A stretch of DNA of 64,000 nucleotides. It comes from Anaerolineae bacterium (lineage in GTDB: Bacteria; Chloroflexota; Anaerolineae; Aggregatilineales; Phototrophicaceae). Below, one piece after another: positions 26,232-34,375 of this stretch (position 1 is the stretch's first letter; each line of letters starts with the position of its first letter). The translations under genes and the position numbers were made by a program. The notes beneath the pieces were generated by a model. The model did no database searches. It worked only from the letters and a program-made list of their open reading frames with translations, and was not told the DNA's origin. The stretch spans positions 62,001-126,000 of the forward strand of contig JALHNB010000011.1 of assembly GCA_022843745.1 (NCBI GenBank). Reading direction: 5' to 3'.

Positions 26232-26262
26232 CTGTAGGGGCGCATCGCGATGCGCCCTTTTA
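26232..26262. repeat. GTAGGGGC-framed palindromic repeat, copy 5
   Basis: TGTAGGGGCGCATCGCGATG...: arms GCGCATCG/CGATGCGC, perfect centre. Confidence 0.75.
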
Positions 26263-26271
26263 GTTGACTAA

Positions 26272-26300
26272 TTGACATGATCGGCAATTCCATACACAAT
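26272..26300 (+). promoter_or_regulatory. padR promoter
   Basis: TTGACA (26272-26277), 17-bp spacer, CACAAT (26295-26300). The start point would fall at the first operator half-site. Confidence 0.5.
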
Positions 26301-26303
26301 CTG

Positions 26304-26326
26304 ATATATCAACATTTATATATCAA
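26304..26326. promoter_or_regulatory. PadR operator (two direct half-sites)
   Basis: ATATATCAA occurs at 26304-26312 and again at 26318-26326, over the predicted start point and 9 bp before the padR-like ATG. The same 9-mer forms the palindrome upstream of the SnoaL-like gene, which argues for autoregulation. Confidence 0.65.
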
Positions 26327-26335
26327 TGACGTGCT

Positions 26336-26887
26336 ATGCTCAAATTTGTACTGCTTGGATTTCTGCAATATAAGCCACTGACGGGCTATGAACTCGAAAG
26401 CTGGATCAAATCGACGACCTCGCATTTCTGGCACGCCGGGTTGAGCCAGATTTACATGACGCTGAAAAAACTGGAAGAAGACGCGCTGGTGATCTCGCAT
26501 ATCGAGCCGCAGGAAGGTCGCCCGGATCGCCGCGTTTATCGCATGACGGAGGCCGGACGAGCGGACTTGAGCCAATGGCTGGTCACGCCGATTACCGAGC
26601 CTGTCGTTAAAAAAGACGCGCTTCTGCTCAAGCTTTTTTTCGCCTCGCCGGACGAAAAAGAGTTTTTGCTGACTCAATTGCGCGTCCAACGCAGCTTGCA
26701 CCAGCAACAGTTGGCCTATTATCGCCAATCAATCCCGCAGGAAATTCAGGATATGCTGGCGGAAAAGCCGGAGTTGGCGCGGAATGCCCTGCTCTGGGAT
26801 GCCGCCCGCCGCTGTGGTGAGCAGTATGAAGGCATGTACCTGCGCTGGCTGGACGAGACGATTCAGACCATCGAGGCGGTGTTGTAG
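26336..26887 (+). CDS. PadR-family transcriptional regulator
   Basis: A 183-residue repressor: winged helix at residues ~1-85 (LLGFLQYKPLTGYELESWI, LSQIYMTLKKLEEDALV, GRPDRRVYRMTEAGRADL) and a helical C-terminal dimerisation domain. PadR proteins repress stress or detoxification genes and release DNA on ligand binding. There is no clear Shine-Dalgarno because the operator occupies that space. It probably controls itself and the SnoaL-like gene downstream. Confidence 0.88.
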   Translation: MLKFVLLGFLQYKPLTGYELESWIKSTTSHFWHAGLSQIYMTLKKLEEDALVISHIEPQEGRPDRRVYRMTEAGRADLSQWLVTPITEPVVKKDALLLKLFFASPDEKEFLLTQLRVQRSLHQQQLAYYRQSIPQEIQDMLAEKPELARNALLWDAARRCGEQYEGMYLRWLDETIQTIEAVL

Positions 26888-26902
26888 GGTTATGAAAATT
26901 AT

Positions 26903-26933
26903 GCGAGGGCAAGTCTCAGACCTGCCCCTACAA
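26903..26933. repeat. GTAGGGGC-framed palindromic repeat, copy 6
   Basis: GCGAGGGCAAGTCTCAGACC...: arms GTCT/AGAC with a closing GCCCCTAC. Confidence 0.65.
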
Positions 26934-26960
26934 TAATTCACATAGGATTTTTTTAACTCA

Positions 26961-26980
26961 ATATATCAATCTTGATATAT
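26961..26980. promoter_or_regulatory. PadR operator (perfect 9-2-9 palindrome)
   Basis: ATATATCAA-TC-TTGATATAT, 30 bp before the SnoaL-like start and next to an AT-rich -10-like TATATAT. Same half-site as at the padR promoter. Confidence 0.7.
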
Positions 26981-27009
26981 CAATCTATATATATGAAAGG
27001 ATAATCACC

Positions 27010-27462
27010 ATGTATCACCGAATTGTAAAGCACATTCTCCGCAACGGGTTCGAAAATGTCAGCAGTGGCAATTATGAGGCGGTTTTGAGCCAGTGCGTAC
27101 CCAATGTGCGCCACACGTTCGCTGGAAAGCATACGTTCGGTGGGCAGCGCAACGATGTCGAAACTTTGCGGCGCTGGTTTCAGCGTTTGGGGCGTGTACT
27201 GCCGGGGATGACGTTCGAAATTCACGATATTGTCGTCCAGGGGATGCCCTGGGATACCGCCGCCGTCGTGCGCTGGACGGAAGATGTCACACTGGCGAAT
27301 GGTGTCCGTTATGTCAATCATGGGATTCACTATCTGCGCCTGCGCTGGGGACGTGTGGTGTCGTTTGATGTTTATCTGGATACGCAGGAAACCGAGTGTG
27401 TATTAGCAAGCTTAGGCGCGTTCGGAGTGGAGGAAGCAGTCGCCGCGCCAATTACAAGCTAA
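27010..27462 (+). CDS. SnoaL-like/NTF2-fold protein
   Basis: A 150-residue small alpha+beta protein with the NTF2/SnoaL pattern: helical start (NGFENVSSGNYEAVLSQC), VRHTFAGKHTFGGQRND and the strands MTFEIHDIVVQG and AAVVRWTEDVTLANG. GAAAGGA lies upstream of the ATG. The family includes polyketide cyclases, isomerases and many uncharacterised stress proteins. The PadR operator directly upstream makes it a likely inducible partner of the PadR regulator. Confidence 0.78.
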   Translation: MYHRIVKHILRNGFENVSSGNYEAVLSQCVPNVRHTFAGKHTFGGQRNDVETLRRWFQRLGRVLPGMTFEIHDIVVQGMPWDTAAVVRWTEDVTLANGVRYVNHGIHYLRLRWGRVVSFDVYLDTQETECVLASLGAFGVEEAVAAPITS

Positions 27463-27542
27463 GTCGATAGCTTTTAGTTGATAGCTGCTGTGTTGCGAAC
27501 ATTTCATGCTAGAGGATAAAAACCGTCAGGCTACTGAAATAA

Positions 27543-27636
27543 GCCGCCTGAAAGCGACTGGTTATTCTGCGCTCGGCCTTCAGTCCGGTTCACCGGGCTT
27601 TCTACCCTTAGCCGTATGGCTTTAGCCTGCGGCGGC
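27543..27636. ncRNA. Candidate structured RNA between convergent genes
   Basis: GCCGCC (27543-27548) is exactly complementary to GGCGGC (27631-27636), closing a ~94-nt domain. Inside are the hairpins CCGG-TTCA-CCGG (27585-27596) and AGCC-GTAT-GGCT (27610-27621). Both flanking genes end here, so it is not a leader of either. I cannot assign an Rfam family or the transcribed strand. Confidence 0.35.
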
Positions 27637-27683
27637 AAACTGACCAACGACTGACTGAAACTCTGAAAACTATTATAGCCGTC

Positions 27684-27714
27684 AAAAACAAAAGCACGCG
27701 GTCACACGTGCTTT
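27684..27714 (-). terminator. Intrinsic terminator of the AAA+ gene
   Basis: Stem AAAGCACG/CGTGCTTT (27691-27698 and 27707-27714) followed on the minus strand by TTTTGTTTTT, 28 bp after the stop codon. Confidence 0.7.
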
Positions 27715-27741
27715 TGAAGATTCAGAAAATTGGATGCTGTT

Positions 27742-29052
27742 TTAGATCACTTCAGGCTCGTGCTTACCATTTGACGACCCGTTCGCAGCCACACGCTGAG
27801 TCAAAAAGTCGTCGCGGGCATCAATCTGGTCTTTCAGATTGGTGAACGAGCGCTCCAATAATTTGTAGGACAGCTCGGTCAGGTTATCGTAGGCCACCTG
27901 TGTCAGCGCATAGACCGCCACTTCGCGAATGAACGCGCCGGGGTAGCCTACCAGCTTCGGCACAAGCGCCTTGTGTTCGTCGCGCCACACTTCGCCCAGA
28001 TATTGGCGCAGCATTTTTTCAGCATCTTCCTGGACGCGGGTTTCCGGGATGATGAAAATCCGATCCAATCGCCCCGGACGCTTCAGAATTCGCTCGTCAA
28101 TCGCTTCCGGGTAGTTGGTAGTGGATACCAGCAGGGTCCCCTTGCCGTTGATGGACGATTCGTTACCATCCAGCACGTTCAGAACCAGCGCCTTTTCTTC
28201 GGCGTGAAGATAAGCGTCGAGTTCTTCCAGCAAAATCAGCGACGGATACTGTGAATAAGCCGCCACCGAAAGCGCATGTTCGATCTTGTTAAAAGTCGAG
28301 CCGTAGGGATCGTTCGCTCCCTTATGCGCGGACGACACGTAAATCACGACATACCCCTGCTCAATCGCCCATTTTGCCAGCGCCGAGCAGATCATGGTTT
28401 TCCCCGTTCCCGGCACACCCGCCAGGAGCAGCTTGCGGAAAGGTTTCAATTTCAAACGCTTGTAAACGTCGATGCCTTTGGTGAAGAAGGCGCTCACATC
28501 ATCCAGAATGTCCGACTTCAGCTTTTCTGGCAGCACGACATCTTCCCAATTGACCGTCGGCACGAATGAGTTCGCATGTCCGCCGATGATGACTACCTGC
28601 GGCCCGTGTTCCAGCGCATACGCTAGGCGGTTGCATTCACCCTCAAACACTGTCCAGGCCTGAAAAAATGTGCGCGGCACGACAGCCATGATGACCATAT
28701 GACCCGCATCGCTGTAGTGCGAGGCCATCACCAGAATTTCGACCTTCTCGCCCGTTTCCAGCGCCGAGAAGCGATAGACGAAAGCGCCCATGCGATGCGT
28801 CAGTTTTTGCGCCCAATCGTGTTTGTAAAGGGGCGTGATAACCGCGCAATCCAGCCGATCCCAGCCGTCAAAGCGAAAGCCGCCCGGAAGCGCTAACGAA
28901 TAGCGCTCAAAAATGTCGTCTTTCACGACGGCATCCGCAGCCCAGAGGAGGATCGAATCCGTGTCCTGATGCTTGGGAAGCCATTCCGAATCGACCCACT
29001 GGCGCATGACATCAATTTTTAAGGACTGTGCAGTTGGATCTCCACAAAACAT
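27742..29052 (-). CDS. AAA+ ATPase, paralogue 1
   Basis: A 436-residue AAA+ protein. Residues ~1-170 form a family-specific N-terminal domain (LLWAADAVVKDDIFERY, MGAFVYRFSALETGEKVEILV). The ATPase has Walker A GVPGTGKT, Walker B LILLEELDAYL with Glu-Glu where most AAA+ have Asp-Glu, sensor 1 STTNYPEAID and the Arg finger region KRPGRLDRIF. The C-terminal helical lid follows. The wording resembles Bcs1/FtsH-type AAA modules without a protease domain, so a remodelling role is inferred. It is strongly similar over its whole length to the protein at 32510-33781. Confidence 0.85.
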   Translation of the reverse strand: MFCGDPTAQSLKIDVMRQWVDSEWLPKHQDTDSILLWAADAVVKDDIFERYSLALPGGFRFDGWDRLDCAVITPLYKHDWAQKLTHRMGAFVYRFSALETGEKVEILVMASHYSDAGHMVIMAVVPRTFFQAWTVFEGECNRLAYALEHGPQVVIIGGHANSFVPTVNWEDVVLPEKLKSDILDDVSAFFTKGIDVYKRLKLKPFRKLLLAGVPGTGKTMICSALAKWAIEQGYVVIYVSSAHKGANDPYGSTFNKIEHALSVAAYSQYPSLILLEELDAYLHAEEKALVLNVLDGNESSINGKGTLLVSTTNYPEAIDERILKRPGRLDRIFIIPETRVQEDAEKMLRQYLGEVWRDEHKALVPKLVGYPGAFIREVAVYALTQVAYDNLTELSYKLLERSFTNLKDQIDARDDFLTQRVAANGSSNGKHEPEVI

Positions 29053-29247
29053 GATTTTTTACCCGGCTCATCTGCCTTTATCTGATAGTTTTTACGGAAC
29101 TTTCGCGACGATGGTTCATAAACCACGCACGTCAACATTATCGGTGATAAGCACATGATGAGTCCATACCGAATATTTAGGGGTTATGAGGGGTCAGAAA
29201 TATGCGCAAAAGTTAGAGTGAAGCAGCGATTTAACACGCTTACGGCC

Positions 29248-30345
29248 TCAGCCAGTGGAGACGGTAATCATGCTGCCACTGCCGGACATTTCAATGTCGT
29301 AGCGCAGGGCAGCGCCTTCATAGTTGGGACTTTGCAAGGGTATGTTGCCACTGCCCGTTTGATCCGTTTGATTATCGAAGACAACGCCAGAACCCCAGCC
29401 TTTCCGCTGGACGCGGGCAGCGACACCCCGCGGCCTCTGGACTGTGAATTCGGAGCCGCTGCCACCAAGCCGGATGGGAACCACACGCTTAGGCTTTGGA
29501 AGCTCGACGTGGAAGGTGCTGCCTGCCCCATTGGCCTCCAGTTCAAGCACGTCCAGACCGCCCAGTTCGGCAGTCATCTCCGCGGCGCCGCCCTTGAGTG
29601 TGAGCTGCCAGGGGATGGCGGTGCTGAGTGTGACCTCTGCTGCGCGCTTCTCCTTACCCGGAAGCCACAGATGCCTCGGATAGCGGATCGTAACCACGCC
29701 ATCCTTGACCTTCACGTCTGGCACAGGCCCTTCAAAGGTGGCCTGATAGAGTGCGCCTGCAAGTTCACCCGCACGCAATCTCAGTTGTATACCCTCGAAA
29801 TGGAAGACAAGCCGCGCACTTTCCAGATCACCCAGCGGCGCGGAAAAAATTCCCTCATCGCCCACCGCCGACTCTCGCAACCGTGTAATTTCTTCCCTGG
29901 CGAGCGTGTTACTGCGTTGAAGAAACTCCAGCAGAAATGCCTTCTGCTCATCGTCATATTGCGCCGCCATTTCCTCCCATGCCTTTCCGAGAGAAGCGAA
30001 AAGCAGGCCGATTTCCTGTTTGCCGTCTGAGCCTGCCGCGAGCCTCACGATCACCCTGCGGCCATCATTGGGGTCGCGCTCCCGGCGTACCAGCCCCGCC
30101 TTTTCCAGCCGAATGAGAATAGCCGTGAAGGTTCCAGTTGTGAGTCCCATGAGATTGGCAAGTTGACCAGCGGTAGCTTCACCAGTGTTCTCCAGCATGT
30201 CGATGACTTGCATATCTGTATCGGTCATCGAGAGTCGCGCCGCCGCTGCCCGGAAGAAGGACGCACCCAATCCATAGCCCTGCCGAAGTTCATTTACGAG
30301 TTTGCCATCAAGCTCCGTCGGTTTGTTCCGTGAACCCATTGACAT
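29248..30345 (-). CDS. MarR-family regulator fused to a C-terminal beta-rich (DUF4097/toastrack-like) domain
   Basis: A 365-residue protein. Residues ~15-150 are a MarR winged helix (TATAGQLANLMGLTTGTF-type recognition region, then VRRERDPNDGRRVIVRLA). Residues ~165-365 form a repetitive beta-rich domain rich in Gly and Val (LELEANGAGSTFHVELPKP, GSGSEFTVQRPRGV, GSGSMITVSTG), like the adhesin-like domains often seen on bacterial sensors. GCGGAGA lies before the ATG. It is divergent from an alpha/beta-hydrolase, with MarR-like dyads between them. The DNA of both genes looks more GC-rich than its surroundings, which hints at joint transfer. Confidence 0.8.
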   Translation of the reverse strand: MSMGSRNKPTELDGKLVNELRQGYGLGASFFRAAAARLSMTDTDMQVIDMLENTGEATAGQLANLMGLTTGTFTAILIRLEKAGLVRRERDPNDGRRVIVRLAAGSDGKQEIGLLFASLGKAWEEMAAQYDDEQKAFLLEFLQRSNTLAREEITRLRESAVGDEGIFSAPLGDLESARLVFHFEGIQLRLRAGELAGALYQATFEGPVPDVKVKDGVVTIRYPRHLWLPGKEKRAAEVTLSTAIPWQLTLKGGAAEMTAELGGLDVLELEANGAGSTFHVELPKPKRVVPIRLGGSGSEFTVQRPRGVAARVQRKGWGSGVVFDNQTDQTGSGNIPLQSPNYEGAALRYDIEMSGSGSMITVSTG

Positions 30346-30374
30346 TTTTAATTTCTCCGCTTAAGATGCAATTA

Positions 30375-30426
30375 ACTTGATTTTCAAGTCAATAAATTTA
30401 CTAATTGATTTGAATATCTAGTAAAT
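30375..30426. promoter_or_regulatory. Operators between the MarR fusion and the hydrolase
   Basis: ACTTGA-TTT-TCAAGT (30375-30389) is a TTGA/TCAA dyad typical of MarR sites. ATTTACTA (30396-30403) and TAGTAAAT (30419-30426) form a second perfect inverted repeat. A further TCAAGTTGA lies at 30450-30458. All are in the 156-bp divergent gap. Confidence 0.55.
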
Positions 30427-30501
30427 ATTGTGAATTGTTTGCTGGATATTCAAGTTGAGAGCATTGTAGCACAGGAAGCGCACAAGCGGTAAGGAGACAA
30501 G

Positions 30502-31338
30502 ATGCAAAACCAGGCAATCCGAGCGAATCAGACCAATTCGACCTGGACCGGCATGGTGACAGTAGACGATACGGCTCTGGCGGTCACCGACACTTGCGGG
30601 CAAGGTATCCCCGTGATCTATCTCAACGGTCACATGGCCTCTCAGCGGAACTGGCGGCGCGTCATCGCCGAACTGGGGCCGGGCTGGCGGCACATCACTT
30701 ACGACATGCGGGCGCGCGGCAAGTCGAAGCTTTCGGCGGACTATTCGTTCGAGACGAACGTCCGGGATGTCGATGCTGTCCTTGCGGCCAGGGGTGTGGG
30801 GCGGGCGCTGGTGGTGGGCTGGTCCTACGGGGCGTTCGTCGCGGCACACTGGGCCAGTCGCAATCCCGAGCGCACCGTCGGCGCGGTTTTTGTCGAGGGC
30901 GCACAACCCTACGACTGGATCGACGGAATGGATATCGAGCAGATGCGGAAGCTGTGGCGGCGGCTGAGCTGGCTCATGACGCTGCTGCGTTGGACGGCAT
31001 GGTGGACGGGCATGGTCCCGCGGATGACCGCCGAACAGATGGCGAACAGCAACATCGAGGTCGGTATGATCGCACGTGAGCGCGAACTTGGCCCCGTGCT
31101 GGACAACATCATCGTCCCGACCCGGTATGTGAACGCTTCGGGGTCGGAGATGGGAAGGGAAGAAGTCCGCGCCAGCCTCGAGAAAGTGGTCGAACGCAAC
31201 CCGAACATCAAGATCTACGCGAAGGTCGCCAGCAACCATAATGCGATTCTGAGCAAGGACTTCCGTGCCGTCGCTGATGCTGTACGCGAGGTCGCCGCCC
31301 TCGACCACAGGGGGCGAAATACTACCGTGCCATTATAA
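30502..31338 (+). CDS. Alpha/beta-hydrolase
   Basis: A 278-residue hydrolase. The oxyanion region is YLNGHMASQRNW, the nucleophile elbow GWSYGAF has S108, and the C-terminal His lies in SNHNAIL. Between ~150 and 210 is a Trp-rich helical cap. AAGGAG lies upstream of the ATG. The reaction (ester, lactone or epoxide hydrolysis) is not fixed by the sequence. Divergent from and probably repressed by the MarR fusion. Confidence 0.85.
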   Translation: MQNQAIRANQTNSTWTGMVTVDDTALAVTDTCGQGIPVIYLNGHMASQRNWRRVIAELGPGWRHITYDMRARGKSKLSADYSFETNVRDVDAVLAARGVGRALVVGWSYGAFVAAHWASRNPERTVGAVFVEGAQPYDWIDGMDIEQMRKLWRRLSWLMTLLRWTAWWTGMVPRMTAEQMANSNIEVGMIARERELGPVLDNIIVPTRYVNASGSEMGREEVRASLEKVVERNPNIKIYAKVASNHNAILSKDFRAVADAVREVAALDHRGRNTTVPL

Positions 31339-31518
31339 CCATTAGGTTTGATGGCGCGATGATAGATAAGCTGACCTACGGGTCGTTGCCTAGCTGTTTG
31401 CGATGCGCGTATACAAACAATATAGCAGCTTAATGTTTGCGGGCATAAAAATGACCGTAGTCAACGTAGGAGCGATCCCGTCGGTTCACCCTCGGTATAT
31501 TCGCAAATTTGTTGGGCT

Positions 31519-32316
31519 TTAATCTTCCATCAAAAATCGGCGCACAATGGATGGGAAGGCCGTTTGCGATGTGGGCGGATAAGTCCCCTCGTAACCCCAG
31601 TAGCGCAGCAGATTTTCGAACAGGCTGTACGGCGTATTCGGCAGGATCATCAGCGATGACTTGGGAATCGCCTGAAACAGTGAGACTGGAATATCAATCG
31701 GAAACAGCGCATCGCGGTCACCATGCACAATTTGCGTCCGCGCGGTGATCGTGGAGAGGTGATCGGGCGTGAAATTCATATCGTCGTAGGTTTCTCCCAT
31801 TGTCCGATAGTTCTGTATCAGGGCGCGTATCTGGTTGTCACCGCCCGGATGTTGTTGACGAATACTATCCAGCCATTTCAGGCTCTCGCGCTCGACCTGC
31901 TCAAACGAGGCTCGTCGTAGATTCGCACGACACGGCTCCGGTAAATAGGGCGCTGCACCCCATAGTGACATGCCTTCGATACGCTGCTGCTGCTGGGTCG
32001 CCATATGTAGCAGCGTCATTCCACCGGAGGCATAGCCCACCGCCCGAAATGTCGTAATTTCGAGTGCGTCGAGCAGCGCATAGACATCCTGCGCATACTG
32101 CCGGTGTGAGAATTGACCGGATGGATTGGTCGAGGGTCCATGACCACGTGTGTCCGGTACAATCACACGAAAATCCGCCGTAAGGTCATCGAAATAGGGC
32201 ATCTATTGGTCTGATGAGTTAAAAAATCCGTGTAACAGCAGGAGTGGTGTGCCTTCTCCGGCCTGCCGATAAAATAACTCAATGCCATTCACTTCGACTG
32301 TGGCTTCCTGGATCAT
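31519..32316 (-). pseudogene. Alpha/beta-hydrolase interrupted by one in-frame TAG
   Basis: The frame starts at ATG 32316 (MIQEATVEVNGIELFYRQAG, then PLLLLHGFFNSSDQ), hits TAG at 32205-32203 and continues in the same frame with MPYFDDLTADFRVIVPDTRGHG to the stop at 31519. The nucleophile elbow is GYASGG and the rest is a complete hydrolase (~265 codons). Restoring TAG to TGG would give QWMPYFDDL, a normal family sequence, so this is a single-base nonsense change. The downstream part could start again at the ATG after the TAG but would lack the oxyanion strand. Confidence 0.8.
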
Positions 32317-32423
32317 ATAATGCCCCACCCTATCGTTTAATATGAGGATTTTTACGGAATAACTCTGAATCGCCTATGGCATTCCACATTATTGAAGGAA
32401 AAGGAAAAAGCCAATGTCTGGTT

Positions 32424-32452
32424 CAGGGGCGACTCACCGAGTCGCCCATACA
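32424..32452. repeat. GTAGGGGC-framed palindromic repeat, copy 7
   Basis: AGGGGCGACTCACCGAGTCG with CCCATAC end; arms GCGACTC/GAGTCGC. Confidence 0.65.
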
Positions 32453-32465
32453 GAATATCACGTAT

Positions 32466-32494
32466 TGTAGGGGCGAACCCGGCGGGTCGCCCTC
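32466..32494. repeat. GTAGGGGC-framed palindromic repeat, copy 8
   Basis: GTAGGGGCGAACCCGGCGGG with TCGCCC end, 14 bp after copy 7. Confidence 0.65.
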
Positions 32495-32509
32495 CCATTC
32501 GTTCACAAA

Positions 32510-33781
32510 TTAATTCTTCTGCCCCAGCGCTTTGAAATTCAAAACCGGACGCTTGGTCAAAAAGTCGTCACGAGCGTCGATCTGATCCTTCAGGCTGTTG
32601 AACGAGCGCTCTAACAGTTCCAGCGGCAGGTCGTCCATTGCTTCCCCGGCACACTGCATCAGCGCACCGACGGCGACCTCGCGGATAAACGCGCCGGGAT
32701 AGCCGACCAGCTTGGGCGCAAACGCGCGATGCTCGTCGCCCCACACGGGGCCAAGATATTTTTGCAGCATCCGTTCCGCGTCCTCGTGTACCTTCACTTC
32801 GGGGATGATGAAAATGCGATCCAAGCGCCCCGGACGTTTTAAGACGCGCTCGTCAATCGCTTCGGGATAATTGGTCGTCGCCACCAGCAGAGTCCCCTGC
32901 TCGTTCGAAACCGATTCCGAGCCGTCGAGGACGTTGAGCATCAGCGCCTTTTCATTTTTATTCAGATAAGCGTCGAGTTCTTCCATAATCACCAGCGTCG
33001 GTGTGCTGGAAGCGGCGGCAGCGGCCAATGCCTGCTCGATTTTGACGAATGTCGCGCCCTGGGCATCCGCGCTGGAAATATAAACGACCAAGTAATCGCG
33101 CTCCAACGCCCATTTCGCCAGCGCCGAACACAGCATCGTCTTGCCTGTCCCCGGCACACCCGCCAAAAGCAGCTTGCGGAACGGTTTGAGCTTGAGCCGC
33201 TGGTAAACGCCAACGCCGCGTGTAAAAAACGCTTCCACATCGTCCAGAATTTCGGCTTTCAGCTTGGCGGGCAGGATAATTTCATCCCAATCAACCGTTG
33301 GCTTGAAGGACGAAATCCTGCCGCCGATCACGACCACGCGCGAATTCGGCGTAATCGCTCTGGACAGGCGGTTACACTCGTTGGCGAAATCTGCCCAGGC
33401 ATGGACAAACGTTTTGGGCAGCGATGCCTGACAGATCATGCGGCCATCGTCGCTGAAATAGGTCGCCAGGAGCAGCACTTCGACGATCTGCCCGGTTTCG
33501 CGCTGCGCAAAGTTGTAAATAAACGCGCCTGTCTGGAATGTCACGTTGCCGTGAATGTCGTGCGCGTTGACATGGACGACGGCGGGACATTCGGTTGGGC
33601 GAATGCCGACAAATTTGTAGCTGCCTGCCATCGAGAAATCCGGGTCAATTTTCCCCAGGATGACCTCGCTGGTGAAGGTGTTCGAGACCCACATCGTCAG
33701 CATATCCTGATCGGGGTAGCGCGGAGTCCATTTGGTGTTGATCCAACGTTCGAGTTCTTCCATTTTTAGCGGTGCTTCCAT
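32510..33781 (-). CDS. AAA+ ATPase, paralogue 2
   Basis: A 423-residue protein collinear with the AAA+ protein at 27742. ATG 33781 is preceded by GGAGGAGAG; the frame extends 66 bp further but without a start signal. The N-terminal domain (MEELERWINTKWTPRYPDQD) is followed by Walker A GVPGTGKT, the Walker B variant LVIMEELDAYL (Glu-Glu), sensor ATTNYPEAIDERV and KRPGRLDRIF. It is divergent from two tandem small-protein genes (34101, 34376), with a 320-bp control region between. This suggests, but does not prove, that they act together. Confidence 0.85.
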   Translation of the reverse strand: MEAPLKMEELERWINTKWTPRYPDQDMLTMWVSNTFTSEVILGKIDPDFSMAGSYKFVGIRPTECPAVVHVNAHDIHGNVTFQTGAFIYNFAQRETGQIVEVLLLATYFSDDGRMICQASLPKTFVHAWADFANECNRLSRAITPNSRVVVIGGRISSFKPTVDWDEIILPAKLKAEILDDVEAFFTRGVGVYQRLKLKPFRKLLLAGVPGTGKTMLCSALAKWALERDYLVVYISSADAQGATFVKIEQALAAAAASSTPTLVIMEELDAYLNKNEKALMLNVLDGSESVSNEQGTLLVATTNYPEAIDERVLKRPGRLDRIFIIPEVKVHEDAERMLQKYLGPVWGDEHRAFAPKLVGYPGAFIREVAVGALMQCAGEAMDDLPLELLERSFNSLKDQIDARDDFLTKRPVLNFKALGQKN

Positions 33782-34014
33782 TTTTGCTCTCCTCCAACGC
33801 TCCGATAGATGTTGAAATTTTAGCATGAGAAAAATCGCCGCCCACACCTATAAATGGGGTTTGTTTCATTATAAACATTACAAAAAACCTTAACAGAATT
33901 TTTATATATTCTATCGTGACATTTTATGGAAACTATGATTTAATGCTGTTTGTAATGCGAATGTGAAGTTATTCACACGCCACATTCCATCATTAGACCC
34001 CTCAAATTAGGGGG

Positions 34015-34043
34015 TTGTAACAGGTCAGAAGTGGTCGTATGAT
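34015..34043 (+). promoter_or_regulatory. Promoter of the tandem small-protein genes
   Basis: TTGTAA (34015-34020), 17-bp spacer, TATGAT (34038-34043), giving a ~50-nt leader to the ATG at 34101. Confidence 0.6.
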
Positions 34044-34100
34044 GCTCAGGTTGGACTTTAACGAACCACACGTTTCAAATGAAGGAAGAAGGAAAACAAA

Positions 34101-34325
34101 ATGTTGGACCCCATAAACATGCAGCGGTTGGCGGAAATTCGCCAGCAGGAATATTTGCAGGCCGCTGAACAAGCACGGTATGCCCAGCCCATGCGCAGCA
34201 TATTGTGGCGTACTGGCGATATGATGATTGCAGTCGGCAAACGCCTGATGGCAACCACCCAGACCGCCCCCGCCCGCACCGTCACCGCACCAAACATCAA
34301 CGCCGAACCCTGCGTCGAGTGCTAA
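34101..34325 (+). CDS. Small protein with C-terminal CVEC, tandem paralogue A
   Basis: A 74-residue product. Residues 6-26 (NMQRLAEIRQQEYLQAAEQA) form a charged helix shared with the next gene. The middle is variable and Thr/Ala-rich, and the chain ends in C-V-E-C at the very C-terminus. GGAAGAAGGA precedes the ATG. There is no signal peptide or membrane segment. I do not recognise the family. The terminal CxxC could bind metal, be redox active or be modified. It is co-transcribed with paralogue B from the promoter at 34015. Confidence 0.7.
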   Translation: MLDPINMQRLAEIRQQEYLQAAEQARYAQPMRSILWRTGDMMIAVGKRLMATTQTAPARTVTAPNINAEPCVEC

Positions 34326-34375
34326 TCGCATCCTGAAAACCAACGGGATTATCAGGATTATCAATAGAAAGGAAA

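Noticed and set aside
27543-27636. c-di-GMP-I (GEMM) riboswitch on the minus strand
   Set aside because: A stretch with GCTAAAGCC and CGGCTAAGGG looks faintly similar, but the conserved tetraloop-receptor parts and a downstream gene are missing.
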